Below are positions 10,901 to 25,900 of a stretch of 64,000 nt of DNA, in pieces (the stretch's first letter is position 1; the number at the start of each line of letters is the position of its first letter). The DNA is from Cliona cf. orientalis (Eukaryota > Porifera > Demospongiae > Clionaida > Clionaidae), in the NCBI GenBank assembly GCA_963930775.1, contig OZ005701.1, positions 3,851,669 through 3,915,668 on the forward strand, in the 5' to 3' direction. The position numbers and the translations under genes were made by a program. Under the pieces are notes generated by a model that was not told where the DNA came from, ran no database searches, and was given only the letters and a program-made list of their open reading frames with translations.

Positions 10901-13900
10901 TAGCTTCTTGTGTCCATTGCAAAAATTGCTGACTCGGTCTAGCGATGGTTATATCTGGCTGGTTAGCACCATGCGCATTGCACCATTGTTCTAAACTTAG
11001 TAACGCAACTACCATGGGACATTTTGAAATTTTAATCTCTCGCATGGGCACTTTGCGCTCCTTTCCCTCCTCCTCTTCATTATTTATCATGCACTCCTGT
11101 TTCTACTTAGTGTGTAATTTCCACATGTACATGTAAGTCGTTGCGGTTAATAGTTAAGAAAGAATGCTTTGATCTTGCTTTGATGTGGGGATGCAATTGT
11201 ACTGGTCTTTTCTTCAGGGGCTTGCTAATTAACACATAATGATCCCTGGCTCTTCCGGACACGCCCACCTCTGACCAAAAACACTTGTATGGCCTCCTTG
11301 GACATGCCCCCACACGATTCTCTAATTGAATTAGCCAGTCTGCCCATGCACTTAAAGAATGGCAGCCAGTTGACGAGCAAATGAGCTATATACATGTACA
11401 TGTACATGTACATGTACATGTATACAGTAGTGGCCAATACAAAGTTGACATTTCGTTTCCTATTCTACGATTGTTGAACGGTGAGAAAACCAGAACAAAA
11501 TGGTAGCTGAATGGTATGGACAAAAAGTTGACAAGCTTTCGTTTGGCAGATGAGAAACATTCTTAGTGAGCGCAATGTGTACTAAGATAGCCTTAGTTGC
11601 TTGCTGCAATGGCTTCTACAATGGCTAGGTGGCTCTACCCGGCCGCTTGCTGGAAGCCAAGCTGATAGCTTTTTTGGCTTGAGGTGATTGCTCGAACTGC
11701 TCGCTCAAAACGTACCTGATGGTTGATAGGACACAAAAGATGCAGCTTTCTTTGTCGTCTGCTACATTATCGAATCTTTATGAGGGTTGGTTGTGCTTCT
11801 CCGTCGCTCACAGCTTCCCGAAAGCTCGTTTCTTCCATGCGGTATTGAGAACAGTCAGTTATTGCAGTATGGTCACACCTGCCAAGTAAGCGTTAGTGCA
11901 AACGTAAAAACGATGGATGCATGTTCATGCCTACTCTAGAATGGTGTGAAAACGGAAACATTCTCATGCACCTCAAAACGATCATGCAAAGGAACTGACG
12001 TTAAACTTTTTATTGACCGCTACTGGAGCTATTGACACATCAGTAAGGTATGCTCTTGTTGCTATGGCGTATTTGACAGGTTAGTAGCTACATACATGTA
12101 CATGTGACTCATAGATTGGATACCGTACCCCAGAGTATTACATGTACATTTAATTACTGTAGAGTCTCGTTAATAAGCGCATGCGCTTATCGCTCTCAGT
12201 GGTAAGGAACATGCACCTATTGGACGATGTGCACTTAATAGAGAGTGAAGTTTTGGTCCCACCCACTGCCAGCACGTTTAAGCGCTCAATCAAAGTTACA
12301 ATGTATGAACACAGTGATTCTTGGAATAAGCTCTGTAATAGTTCATGGGAGTATGATCAGAAGCCATCGCTGGAAGAAAATCGTGGAAAAATAACCGACT
12401 TCTTTGGAGACTCGCTTCGAAAGTCAAGGTCGAGAGTCCGAACCCGTCTCAGTGGAACATTGCATTGTTGAGTGTAGCCATTCTCGTGCAGCTGGCTATC
12501 TGAAAATAGGTTGGTATACATGTACTAGCTCTAGCCATGTAGAGCATGGAACACTCTTGATTGAACAATGAATATTACTGTCGTCTTATTGGGCGCATGC
12601 GCTTATTAAAAAATATCCGCTTGTTAACCAGACTTTACGATATTTGACAAGGGGAGCATATGGTTTCACATTGAGGACTCCCCCCTTATTATCCCTATAA
12701 TTAGTTTGGGTATTAAGGTCAAGGCAGTTCAGGCGTTTGAGCTCCTACTCAAGGATCAAGTCATCGCCCAAACCTTACCACATTAACATCTTTGATTATT
12801 TTTCGTACACATAGTATGCAACAGTTTAAATTATAGCTGCTTAACTGAGAAGAAATACGCTAATTATCCACTTGGGATTCTTTTCATATATCTACATGTA
12901 ATTGAAATTTCCCATCTGCCTAGAATTATGATAGTGGCTCCAATTGTTACTTTGCCACTAGCAGTGGTTGCTGCCCCAATATGAAGACAGGACCAGCGTA
13001 TTTCTTTAGGTCCACTCCTGACTGCTCTACGTAGTAATTCATGGACGGACCTTGGATACAAACTGATGAGGGACAGCCATCCTTTGTAGGAGCCTTGCTG
13101 GTCACTCAGGTATCCTAACGGTATACTTACATTCAAATTACATCCGTGGGGGACGTAAACGGGTTAACGAAATACGTCTGAGGGGATGCATATCGTCATC
13201 CAATACTGTCCGGTGGGACGCGATTTACTATTGAACATGCGTCCTGTAGCATAGAATGTTGTCCTCCACGCATGTGTTACAGATTAGATGGCTGATATGA
13301 ATGTTTTTGGCTGTGTTAACTAACGATTTAATCGCTAGTTTTGTAAAAGGACTCACACTACAGCCAGCTACTGCCACTGCAACATGCGTACGCCATACAT
13401 AGCGATCAATACAACCTGGATCTCTACCACGCACTACAAAACAATTGTAGAAAGCTCAGTACTCCTGTTTCAGCTATACACACTCCCCGTTTACAGCTAG
13501 ATCCCTCCAGGCCACCAAGGCCAGAATTTCAGTTAAGGAATTGCTGCAGATGATCGATAGTCACTGTAGGAATCCAGAGTCAAGAAGCTAGGTAGAATCA
13601 TCGCTGCTACTATTGTACAAAAGCGCTGCCAGCTGCACAGCTGGCTACCTAGTACAAACGGTATGCAATAGTTATCAACTGGGTGCCCAGGAATTATGGC
13701 AGTAAACGAACCGATCCCGAGGGCGTAGCTTGAGGGTGAGATTTGTTTACATTGCCATAATTCCTTGGCAACCAGTTGATAAGTGTTATGGGTCCTGCCG
13801 CATGCGCTAAGCGCCATTGCGCGTTGCTATTAGAGCTAAATCACATTGGTCCAAACGGTCCATAGATACCATTGTAGCTTACTTTTGCTCCTTAGATACC

Positions 13901-16900
13901 AGAATTTCACTATCGAATTGATATTATGTCCGCTGAAGCTAGCTCTGAGTCGTCTATTTGTCGTGCACGAGACCGATGCTGTCCAGGCATGTGCGAGTGG
14001 ACTGACTGTTGACTTTTACCGACACTTACCACAGACCTAGAGCCACACCTATCGCTTCCTCAAACGTCATGCGAGTCACTACTGCCACGCCCCGCTGAAC
14101 CTAGCACATCGAAGCAGCCCTTCCTCCCAAGTGGGCGGTTCCAGTTTCCAGCGAAGAAAATTTGCTTGAACTGGCAAAAGGATTTACTCCAGCTAGTACT
14201 CGAAGCTCCACAAAATGGGCACTCAATGTATTTGAGCTCTGGAAGCAAGCTAGAAACACACACCATCCTGAAGATCCAGTGCCACAAGATTTGCTAGTCA
14301 CCTGTGACCCATCATTGCTCAATCAGTACTCACCTCTCAAAGTTTGCTGTAAAAGCTAGGAAAGCTAATGGAGAGATCTATCCACCAAGTACAATACATC
14401 AGCTACACTGTGGACTACTGCGGCACATGAGGGGAAACAGTTCCAGGCTGTCCAAATTTCCTCAACAAGCAAGACAGTCATTTTCGCCACTTGCATGGCA
14501 CACTCGATGCACTCTTTCACAAGCTTCATTCCGATGGGTGTACAAGTGAGACACACTGAGATCATCACAAAAGCAGAAGAAGACAAGCTATGGGATAGTG
14601 GTATCATGGGAGTTAGCACTCACAGGTACCTGCAAAATGCAGCATTCTTTGTGGTAGGGAAAATGTTTAGTTTACGAGGTGGAGTCGAGCATCGAAACCT
14701 AAAGCTCTCACAACTGACGTGTAATCATGATCCTGACCACTACGGAGTATGTTTCGAAGACCAATAGCGGTTCTTTCAAAAAGTTGTGTATCAGGGGTAA
14801 AGTTGTCCCAATATACATGGTATGCCTCTCCTCATCTTGGTGAAAGATGTCCAGTGTATGTACTTGACACATATTTGAGCAAGCTCCCACAAAAAGCTAT
14901 TGAATGCGACTTGTTTTATCTGCGTCCTTTATCACAGATACCTGCTGACCCTTCTTCACCTTGGTATGCATCAGTACCTGTAGAAAGAGATTCACTACAA
15001 AACAAACTCAAAAATATGTGCAAAGAAGCTGGTATTGAGGGGAATGTTACCAACCACAGTCTTCGGGCAACAAGTGCAACTCAGAGAAGATAATCCAAGA
15101 ATGAACAGGGCACCGTTCATTGGAAGCCCTTAGGACATATGAGCGTACAAATGAACATCAATATCAAGCTGTCTCTGCTATTCTTTCAGCTCCTAGCTCA
15201 TCTAGCAGTACATCTTACAATCAGCATATTGAGAGAGAAAAAATGAACATTTCACGTACAGTACATGTATGTCAGCCACATCAACCTTCAACTTCATCAA
15301 ACTTTACGTTTCAAAACTTGCACGGTTGTACTATTAACATAACTCAGGCTACTCCCACACAGGTACAACATAAGGATAATGCAGTCACAGATCTCATGAG
15401 CATCGATATCGATAAACTAATTGCATCAATTGAAGAAAATTACTAAAAGCGACAACCTAAACATAGTTATAGGATCACAGATGATAGCATACATGTACCA
15501 TTCATAATAATGTTAATAATATTATCAAGGGCTTATAAGCTCTTGATATTATGCATAATGACATCCTGCAGCTATTCATGATAGTATTGGTTGAACTGAA
15601 TAATTCCTTGAGGGAAGTACATGTACATGTATGTTATGAGCCATAATATCCTTTTACCCTGTGGGAAGTATTTATGGCTGATAAATACTTACAATTACCC
15701 TAGAAACAAGGCTAATCAGGATATATGACGTCATACGATTGCTATGGAGCTGCTATAGTTGCTATAATTATGGTTGGGTGGGAGGCGTTGCCATAATAGG
15801 CTTTAAAATAGTTATACCACGCCCCCTCGGGCCGCATGCATGGGATTTATTGCCTGAGCCCGAGGGCGAAGGCAATAAATATCCCATACAGCCTTCATGG
15901 GCATGGTATAACTGTTATATGTTATCAAACTGATAAATTAAAGATTATTATGAATACTTAAACTATACAAATATTACGGTACATATCAACGGCAATTGCA
16001 ACAAGGGAAGTTCCATATTTCAGTTCCACCAGGAGTGGCAGCAAGGCCAACATAATATTAACGTACATGATATACCGTGTGGTGGGTAATTTTTGTGGGA
16101 TGCTAATTTTCATTATTTTCGTGGTTGACTTGGCAGTCACGAATTTTCCCACCCACGAAAATTAATGCCTATGGTGATGTGCAAGTCCATGATGATGGTC
16201 ATGGCCACAAACATCGTGGTAGTGCAGCCAACACTTCCTAGTGTTAGCAAGCAACAGTATCTGCTGTCATCCAGCTGATATTGTCTTAGACAATATTATT
16301 CTTTTATCTCATGCTATTTGTCCAAGTCTCTGTAGGTATGGTTTAGTAACAAGGAAGATCGTGAGCGAGATTGAGCGCACGTGTATCAAATACATCATTG
16401 CTTGTGCAGCAGTGCCACGCCCCTGGACTGGTTCTGTCACGAAATTTAAAACAACGAAAATTAATTTTGAGGGCCTTTTCAGACTTTCCACAAAAATTAC
16501 CCGCCATACGGTATGATGCCAATGCTCACACCTATCACACTGAGTTGTATCTCTGTATGACTTGGGCATAAGGCAACCGCAAAAGACGTGCACTTCCCGA
16601 TAGGGGAAGTGACTGTTAACTTGGCTGTATTTCCCGATAATTGGAAATGGCACAAGTATCTTCATGTATCTTGATCAGCTTCAGTTTTGATCTTTGTCAT
16701 TTTTCGCAACCCTTAATATACACTTCCACATCCTCTACATTCCTGTCCAATAGTATACATGGTAGTTTTGTCTCACGTATAATCCCCCCCCCCCCCCCCC
16801 CCCGATTGTAAGATGAAGACAACAGAGTTCAAAAGTAAAAAAACGACTAGCACACCTTGGTTTTGTGTTATAATGCGTACCAAACAGCCAGAGAAAGTAC

Positions 16901-19900
16901 AGAGATCGCGCACCCATGTTAGTAATTGCCATGCACGTGTCATCATCAATTTTGTTAGTAGGTAATGGTCGTCAAGCAGAAATGTCACTATCCTACATGT
17001 AAGCCCCCTTCCCAGTGTTGCTCAAAGCTAGCATGGGGGTGTAATTGTGAGGTTCTACGGTACTATGCAACTTGTATTGCTAAATAGCGTACAAACTGGC
17101 ACAATACTGTTCCGGTTACAGGGAGAGGATATTGAAATGAAACTACAAAAAAATACATGTAAATCTATCTTCAGCTGATTTGTAGGCTTGCTTTGATGGT
17201 GGTGGTCTGTCCTTTTGGATGTGGTGCGTAAGGCCTTGCCAACATGCTTACTATCATGCATGGCAAAATTTTGGTTGCTGGATCCGGAGTCAGTTTAAAT
17301 ATATTGGTACCTGTGATGCCACATGAGCATATTATGCATTTGCATTGTAGATCACTATGGATTCATATTTTGCTAGTAGTAACCATTTTGCCAAATTTAT
17401 TGCTTAACCTTAACCAGCTGCTGTACAGTTTTACATGTACCTCTACTTTTTGCGACATGTACAGTGTACATGTACATGTATGTTATAACCATACAAGTTC
17501 CTTGATGCAGGTGGGAGATCTAGAAGACTCCAGTATTTACATTCGGATGAAGAGCAAAGCTGCAGCTGAAGTTGGCATTGCTGTGAAACATCTCAAGTTA
17601 TCAAGACAAGTATGCTAACTTGCTTGTACATATTATACATCATTGTTGAGTGCTTAAGGATACCGGTCAGAGTTCATATGAAATGTTTGCAACAAAATAC
17701 AATGTTATTTATTTCAACCCAACAGTGCATGCATCAAATAAACTGACTAGAGCCATATAGAGCTATATACATATAGTGAAATATCGTCGCTACAATAAAG
17801 GAACGAAAGATACTCTTCAGCAACTGACCTCCACACGTGGATCCACTTGACAGAACCGTGTGTCAATTTTAGTCAAGTTGACAGCCTAGATATGAAAATT
17901 TACGATACACGGTAGCTTTCATGACGGTGCGGGGCCATATGGAGCGATTTTCATTTGGTGGAAGATTCGACGCACGATTCAAAAGGCTACTTTGGATTGT
18001 CTCTAATGCAGTTATGGACAATCTTTATTGGTCACTTTTCCATGCGTGGACGAACACTCCCTGAATTTCGCTGCTCACTGTTAGCTGTCCTATCCTTTTA
18101 TATAGTCAAAGAGGTGCTGTATTATGTAAACATATACATGTATATGTGCATGTATATACTGTACCCTGCATGCACACTGAATGTATAATACATGCATACA
18201 TCATGGGCATGTCAGTGAAAATTAAAGGTACATGAATATGGCCTACATCAGCGAAAACTGAACCCCTCAAAAGTTTCCTGCTACATTGTATATGACAAGC
18301 ACAATAGCATAATACACAATGGGCATAATCACAAGTGTCAGTGAATATGTGATTTTGCCTCCTTTAAATTTCGCACTCCATTGTCGCGGTACGTTGTGGC
18401 ACCCATTTCACTATTACTGCTGACAAACATCGGTAAACATCGCGTACATTGTATAGTGTGCATGATTGCGTATGTCAACGATAATTATACTCACAAAATC
18501 ACATAAAAATTATGTTGAGAAATATACATGTACCTTGCATCTTTTATGTTGGGGTGCAATCTATGAATGCATGGAATTAGGAAAGTTCGGTCTAAGACAG
18601 ATTAATAGTCTAATTGTATACACACTAACATAAAATTTGTTGAGTAAGGATAATTTTTTGTAGTCCAGTCTACTCTACTACAGATATACATATACTCCTT
18701 GGTATCATTGATTAATGACCATCTACACATTAATGAGATATACATGTATGTAAAGCATGAAGTAACATTAGGTACAATTTCCTTTAAAGGGTGCAGGAAG
18801 AGGATAGGAAATGCATGGCCTTGGTGTACGTGTAACTAGTTAGTGTAACATTTACATGTAGGTAGTATGTGATGAATTGCCCCTTCAGATTTTAGGGGTT
18901 CCCGAAGCATAAAAAATTTGTAGCCATTTCCCATAAATATTACCAATCAATGTTGATCTCAAAAAGGTTTGTGAAGAAACAATATGGCAAAAATGGCTAC
19001 TCAGCCCAACGAGTAGTAGCCAAAATGGAACATACGTGTAGTGAATGGCTAATTTGGCTAGTGTGTAGGGAACCCGTGGATTTATACCACCATTGTGGTG
19101 ACCAAGTAATTCTGAGCGAAGTGAAGTTCCCACCTGGGGCCTGATTGCATTTGTATGGTTCCTCAAATTTTAAAATGTCACTTTCTCAGCCATCAGAGCA
19201 CCTCAGGTAAGCCTCTTCAGTTTTTTTTAGTTCTTCATGCATGATTGCTAATCTGCTACAAGATTCTCATTGTTACTAGATATTATATATATAGGCTACG
19301 TAGCGATTTAACTGGGACGAGCCTGAGTGAGCCCCATACAAACGGTATGTCTATGTGCGAATTCATGTACACCTTGTACAAATGTATGTGTATTACTATG
19401 GTACGTGTATGTCGGTCATCCTAGCATGCATGGCTCTATGGATATGAACACGAAACAGTCTAACCTGTATATAGGCTGTTCTATTTTAACGGATTGCAAA
19501 TTTATGCTCGTGCTATTGCCGCATTCCATGAACGCTGAACCATGCAAGGAGACCAGGTATGTTTTAGAGCCAATATTGGCACATTTCAGATAACCAAAAG
19601 TATACCATGAATGGCACATGTGTCACTGTGTGTGACTATTGTGCTACTTTCGGTAGAATTGATAAAACGCGCGGTTACCCTATAAGGAAGTGTGTGACTA
19701 TTGTGCCACTTTTGACTCAATTGGTAATTAGAGACATGACATACGTAAAATTTAATGATACATCTTCCAAGTTTGGCACGTTCTCATTTCAACCAAAAAT
19801 GGCAGTTATGGGTTTTTGGATTTGGATTTGTATTTGGGTTCAGGTTGTCATACCGTGTTCCTATTGACCATATTTATTTCTACCAATTTTTGTAGAATAT

Positions 19901-22900
19901 GATTTCAGCCATGGGTTTGGGTTTGGGTTTGATTGAAATAACTCATAGATGGCCAAAATTAATGACAAAATAGCTCATAAATGGCTGAAATCAAATTGTG
20001 CCAAATTGGCAGAACACGATTGAAATGCCAGTATCCCGTAGATGGCTGAAATCAAATTGTGCAAAACTTGGTAGCTTTGTTAACATCCCATAACTGGCAA
20101 AAGTTTGATATCATAATAATCTGCCATGTATACCAATTCTACCAAAAGTGGCACAATAGTCATACACTTCCCTATAGGGTAACCGATTACCAATTCTACT
20201 GAAAGTGGCACAGTAGTAGTCACATGCTTCCTTATAGGGTAACTGATTACCAATTTAACCAAAAATGGCACAATAGTCACACATAGTGACACTTGTGCCA
20301 TTCATGGCATGTTTTTAGTTATCCAAAATGTGCCAATATTGGCTCGAAAACATAGCTCGTCATCAATCATAGTCAACTGAACAGTGTGAGGAGCGGCTAA
20401 GAAGGTGATAGTATGGTCGATAGAGATCGATGTGCTGCTCACTGAGACTGTACAACACAGGCAGGTATTCCCCCAGACTCTAATAAAGGCTGGTATCTAC
20501 ATATACATGTACATGTATGGTTGGCATATAGACTCTACGTGGAGGGGCCTATAGGGGTGATACACGCGGTAACTACCTATGACTGTCATTGTCTGCTTGG
20601 ATATATCAATAGTCTTCACGATTCAGTCTCATTTACTACAGTCCAGCAGCTCAGGCTCACCCCAAACATGCTCTGCATGACATATATACATGTAGTTAGT
20701 GACCTATAGCCTAAGGTCAAGTCTATCTTACCTCCTACCTCTTCTGGAAAATACATGTACCATCATAGATAGTTGTGCTCTTCACATAATGTTGCTGGTG
20801 GTATTCTTTCAACATAGAGCTTTATCTCAAGTTAGTTATAACACAGCACACACTTGAATAGAGCCTTGATTATACTATAGCTGCCTTGGTCAGCTGCCTC
20901 AGTGACACAGAGTGTGTGCCATATGAAGGTCTATAGTGGATTTTCCTCATAAAAAATTGTGTGCCTCCTTTAAGGTTACAGGATGCATGGAAATTATCGT
21001 GCATGCCCAACATGTGCAATACATTCTGTGCACGTGACCAATAAATATTGTCCGTAATTGTGTTGGAGACAGTCAAAAGTAGCCGTTTGAACCGTGCGTC
21101 AAATCTTACAGCCAGTTGGCCCATGAACATTTTGCTATGAGTTTCTTATGATAGCAGTACGTACTTTATGGCCGGAGAAGCAAGTTTTCGCTATCCGCGA
21201 AATAAAAGCACGTTTTCACGACGTTCACATGCACACGCGTGATAACGGGGCGTGGCCATCGTCGTGAATGCCACTGCTGGATCGATCTAACAGCTGGTTT
21301 ATTTCACACCAGTTCATTTGTCATTAGCATCTACACAAATGCCTCTCATATGCGACTCTCGTGCCATTTTTTGATTTTCGCTAAACTCAAGTACAATCGA
21401 TCAATCGCTTGCTTGTTTTTCTCAACTTTTTCTCCTAATGAGATTTGAGCCATGGCGCGCATGCAGCAAGAGGCAGAGCCTAACGGATATTGTGGATGGA
21501 GCAACTCCATTCACGAAATCTTTAAAGATGGGTCTCCATGAAAATTGAATCCCTCTAAAATTTCCAGCCATACGGTATTACTAAAGCAGTGTCACGTAAA
21601 GCGTTTCCTCTGTAAAACTTATTTCTGTGGACTTACTGTATAGCAGGAAACTTTGGCAAGATTTTTAATTTGGCAATTTGGCGTATTCGGTATAGATCAC
21701 CAAATTAAAAACTCACCAATTGAACTTAATGCACACACACCTAAGACAGTAAGCATTGAAATTGCCAAATTTAAACTTGGTCAATATCTGGCCAGTGGAG
21801 AGCTTTTTTGCTAAGTTTAATGCTTGCCAAATTTACCCGCTGTAATATTGTGTTTAAGTTTATTCTCACATCCCCTGTACGCGTAGTACATGTACCTTTT
21901 GTCAGCTTCATAAACACAAGAGATACATGTATCTAAAGCAGTTTTTAGAGTCTCTACTGGCGCCTCTCCAGAGATGTCTAAGTAGATTTATGATTTAAGC
22001 ACCATCAGGTGTTATAATCTAGTTCAGCATGCATGACCAGCCTCTCACAGGAACAAGAAACTAAGGGTAGCTACAATGTACGTGCAGTCTAGTTCCAAGA
22101 TCTGAGAAGGTTATATCTTGGTTTGTGGGCTGAGCGAGGAAATTCCTGCACTGATGTGTGTCCCTAGTAGTTATTGTCCAGTTGCCAGAGAATATTATGG
22201 CAGTAAATTTGTGGACCTGAGTCCAAGGGCGTTGTCTAGTCCCTGGCAACTGGCATGCATTTTCTTTCTTAACAACTTTTACTGTAAATAAACTAGTCAG
22301 CAAAAGTTGTAGAGACCCTTGACTTCTCTGTACTGACTCAGCTTCCTTGAATAGTGCTTGATGAACGACAGTGACTGCCACGTTAATTATTTTTCTCTAT
22401 CTGCAAATGTACATGTACATGTAAGTCACAGCTAGCTAGCGAGCTGTCTTTTTGGAATTGGGTTTGTTTATTAGAAATGCCATATGGCTGTAAGATCGTG
22501 TGCACTAGCAGTAACTAATACATGTATAGCTTCCTACCTAGTGCCAATTAACTTGATTAATGTGCCTGCTCTCTGCGTTGTGTCTATGAAATACCAGTGG
22601 TATGTATGATGGGCACTGTGTGTTCAACGGTATAGCGAGTAGCACTTGTATGCTATGTAGCTGTTTTTAACATATTGTAAAGAAAGTGCATTTCTCATTC
22701 TTTCTGTGTGAGGGGGTGGGGGGTGGGGGTGCTTAATAACCAGCTAGAGTTTATGGTGTGCACAAAAACTTAGTGAAAAATTATCCCACAACCTTAGCAG
22801 GTTAAGAGTATACATGGTAAGGAGGGTCTCCTGAGATTTGTATACAAGAAAATGAGCTTTGAGTAGGAGCTATAGCTAATGAAATTAATGTACGTACTAC

Positions 22901-25900
22901 TGTCCCTTCCTACACAATAGAGAAACACAATCCAGAACTTCATAGGTGCATGCATTCAAAGTGAGGGATTGGCAGGTATACATGTACATGCATCTACTTT
23001 TAGTCCATTGTTGCAATAGAGGGATTCCGCAAAACGATTGGCCAATTAACACTTCATAAATTGCATGATGACACCCCTTGTGGGCAAAAGATGCCGTTGC
23101 CCAGTAGCTTGCGTGTAAATGAGCAATCTTTTTTTTTAGAAAGTAGGCATGTTGAGCCTCCTTTTGTTCATGGATGTCACTTTTGGAGTATATTACATGT
23201 AAGTAAGAAATTCGGGTTTTGTGCAGCGAAATTACTCGAAACCCCACGATATCTCACTGACCTTGCTCGTTTTTACACAGGAGGCAATGGGCTTATCGAA
23301 CTTTTGCCCACAAAGGGTGTGGTCAATGTGGGCATGGTACTGCCGATTTAGCGCAGTGCTAATTGACACTTCACAGATCAAGAGTGAACAAGACTGTTAA
23401 TTAGCCAATCGTTTTGCGGAATCCCTCTATACCTACATGTACATGTACTAGAGCTCTCTCTAGAGCACAAACCCTTGGCGCGTAGCAAGCACAAGTAGGC
23501 AACAACAATACATATGTTATAGTAGCCTGTAGTTGTCAATTGATATCGAGTATCACAGATCCAAGCAAGATTCACCCATGAACACTCATAGTCTCACTGG
23601 GGGCATCTTTACCTATAGTTTAACTAGGTAAAGAGGCCCCCCAGTGAGACTAATAGTCATCCTTCATAACCAGACTTCCAAAATAATACCTTGATTCTGT
23701 TTGAAAAGTGGTTCTCTTTGATTCTCGTCTAGTTACAAATTTGTAGTGCCGTGCTTTACTTGGAATCGCAGCTATGCATGGTTCAAGGTTCATTTGAGTG
23801 CACGCATACTCGCATACGCGTGGCATTCTATGAATTCTGACCTTGAATTCAACAACTGGCTGGAAAGTATGAAATTGGGAAATGTGTGAAAGAAGCGATG
23901 GCTGCGAGTGTCCTGCAGACACTAGGTGGACTGTAACGAGTTAACTGGTCCCCCTACATAAGTGGTCCCCCAGGACCACTTGTGTCATCATAGATGGTCC
24001 CCCCGGACATCTTGTGTGCGCCATAAATGGTTCCCCGCTGCAATAAGTGGTTCCCCATATCAGACACATGCATACTTGACCAAGAGGTAAACCATTGCAT
24101 CTTAAGGCAAGATGGACGAATATGCTTTGTGAAATAGGAAAATACAAGAGAAGACAAGGGGTAAAGCAATTGGTTTGCCTATCGTTTGTTGTCTTGTCGT
24201 TGTCAGCAAGAAAACCCCAGAAAACCGCCACATCTGACTTCAGAGCGACTCCTAAGCGCAATGAATTCATTAGAAAATTTGCTACATTATGCTTTGAGTA
24301 GGCCCACAAGTGTCGTAAATACTGCATTTTATTGGCCACGCCTATCCTGCTGCACAATATGCAGGTAAAGATCGTCAACAGCGCAAGCCTCACGAATAGT
24401 ACAAATACTGCTGCAGTAGTATGTAGGGATGCAGCACGTGAGGTATTCGCTCTATAGAACTCTAGTGCATTATTATGAATGACATTGACATTGATACTTA
24501 TCATTTAAAGTGTTATGTAGCTAGTTTCACAGCTAAATGTTGGGGGACCACTTACCACGACATAAGTTGTCCTAGGGGGATGACTTGTGGTAACACAACT
24601 AGTCCTGGGGGACTACTTATGGCAACATATGTGGTCTGGGGGGACCACCTGTAGGGGGGACCATTAGTTGCATGACAGGACTAGCTCTAAACATAATATG
24701 CTAAAAAGAAGAAAGAGCTACACCAGGGAGTTTAAGTTGGAGGTTGTAAATTCTATCGCGAAAACGATTTGTACCAGATGGCTAAGCGATTCTTGCTGAA
24801 CACCAAGATGAAGATCAGATAAACAAAAATCAAAAGGCATCGAAGCGCATGACTCACATGAAAGTGCCAGTTCCCTGACTTTGAGGAAGAGCTCTACCGT
24901 GACTACAAGAAGCTACGAAGGCATTGTCTGGGGTTTCTGATTTCGGGCTCGAGCTAAGCAGGTATTCCAGCAAAAGTACCCAGATGCTACCTTTCAACTT
25001 TCTGATTCTTGGATCAAGAATCGACATCGAATATAAGCTTGTGAACACTGACAAATGTGGCTCAGAAACCTGCCAAAGACAAGAGAGAAGCTATCCAGCA
25101 ATTTTATCGCACAATCGGGAGAGCTGCTGATGAAGAGTGACCAACCAGGCCTGTTGGCCGATTTTCACTACAACAAATTGCCAGTGTGTACCAGATGTCA
25201 CTGCCATTCTCTTTCACTAATGTGGTGGAACATATACAGATGCAGGTGACAAGATGGTGTGGGTTCGTGGTGGTGCTTCAGGTCTGAAGAGACAGTGCAC
25301 AGCTCAGATAACACTATTTGCTGATGGGGTGAAGCCTCTGTTGATTTTCAATGGGAAGGCAAACGAATATTGTTTATGGAGAAAGTAAGTAGAGCTCTAA
25401 TACTGTTAGTATAATATGCTAGTACCAATTATAATGTTACACTCAGTTCCACTATGACCATCGAATGAATGGCACATTCCAACAGAATGCATGGTATGAT
25501 GAAGGTGTGATGATATCCTGGATTTGCCAACAGTGGAAACCTTGCCTGCCATGGAGAAATGATGCTGGTTCTGGATGTGCACCAAGCACAGAAAACGAAA
25601 GAAATCAAAATGTACATGTATCTGCGAGATGAATGCAAGACAGAGCCAATCTTTGAGCTTACTGGCCATGGAATGACCAATATGGTTCAGCCAGTGGATA
25701 TAAATCCTTCAAAAAAGCTATTGAACAGCCATGTGAAAGAGAACTTGGAGGATTATGTGAGGGGCAGGATCACAGCAAGTGAAGGAAGAATTCTCTTCAC
25801 CAATTGCAAGTACATGTAGCTGGGGAAGGCTTGGGAGGAAATCTCTTCCAAGAAGGATATGATCATTCGTTTCTTCAAAAAGTGTTGCATCTTTGTAGCA

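Larger units (their letters stand above)
7908..17510 (+). other. MTHFD1 intron 1 (9,603 bp), transposon-rich
   Basis: It holds two large foldback elements, several MITEs, a family F element with a short open frame, and a broken Crypton recombinase, all listed separately. Stretches 7908-8672, 12643-13669 and 16804-17510 contain nothing I can identify beyond short TACATGTA palindromes. Confidence 0.8.

Noticed and set aside
23061-23351. 96-codon frame in a MITE
   Set aside because: It lies wholly inside a non-autonomous element. The sister copy at 1824 does not preserve the frame.
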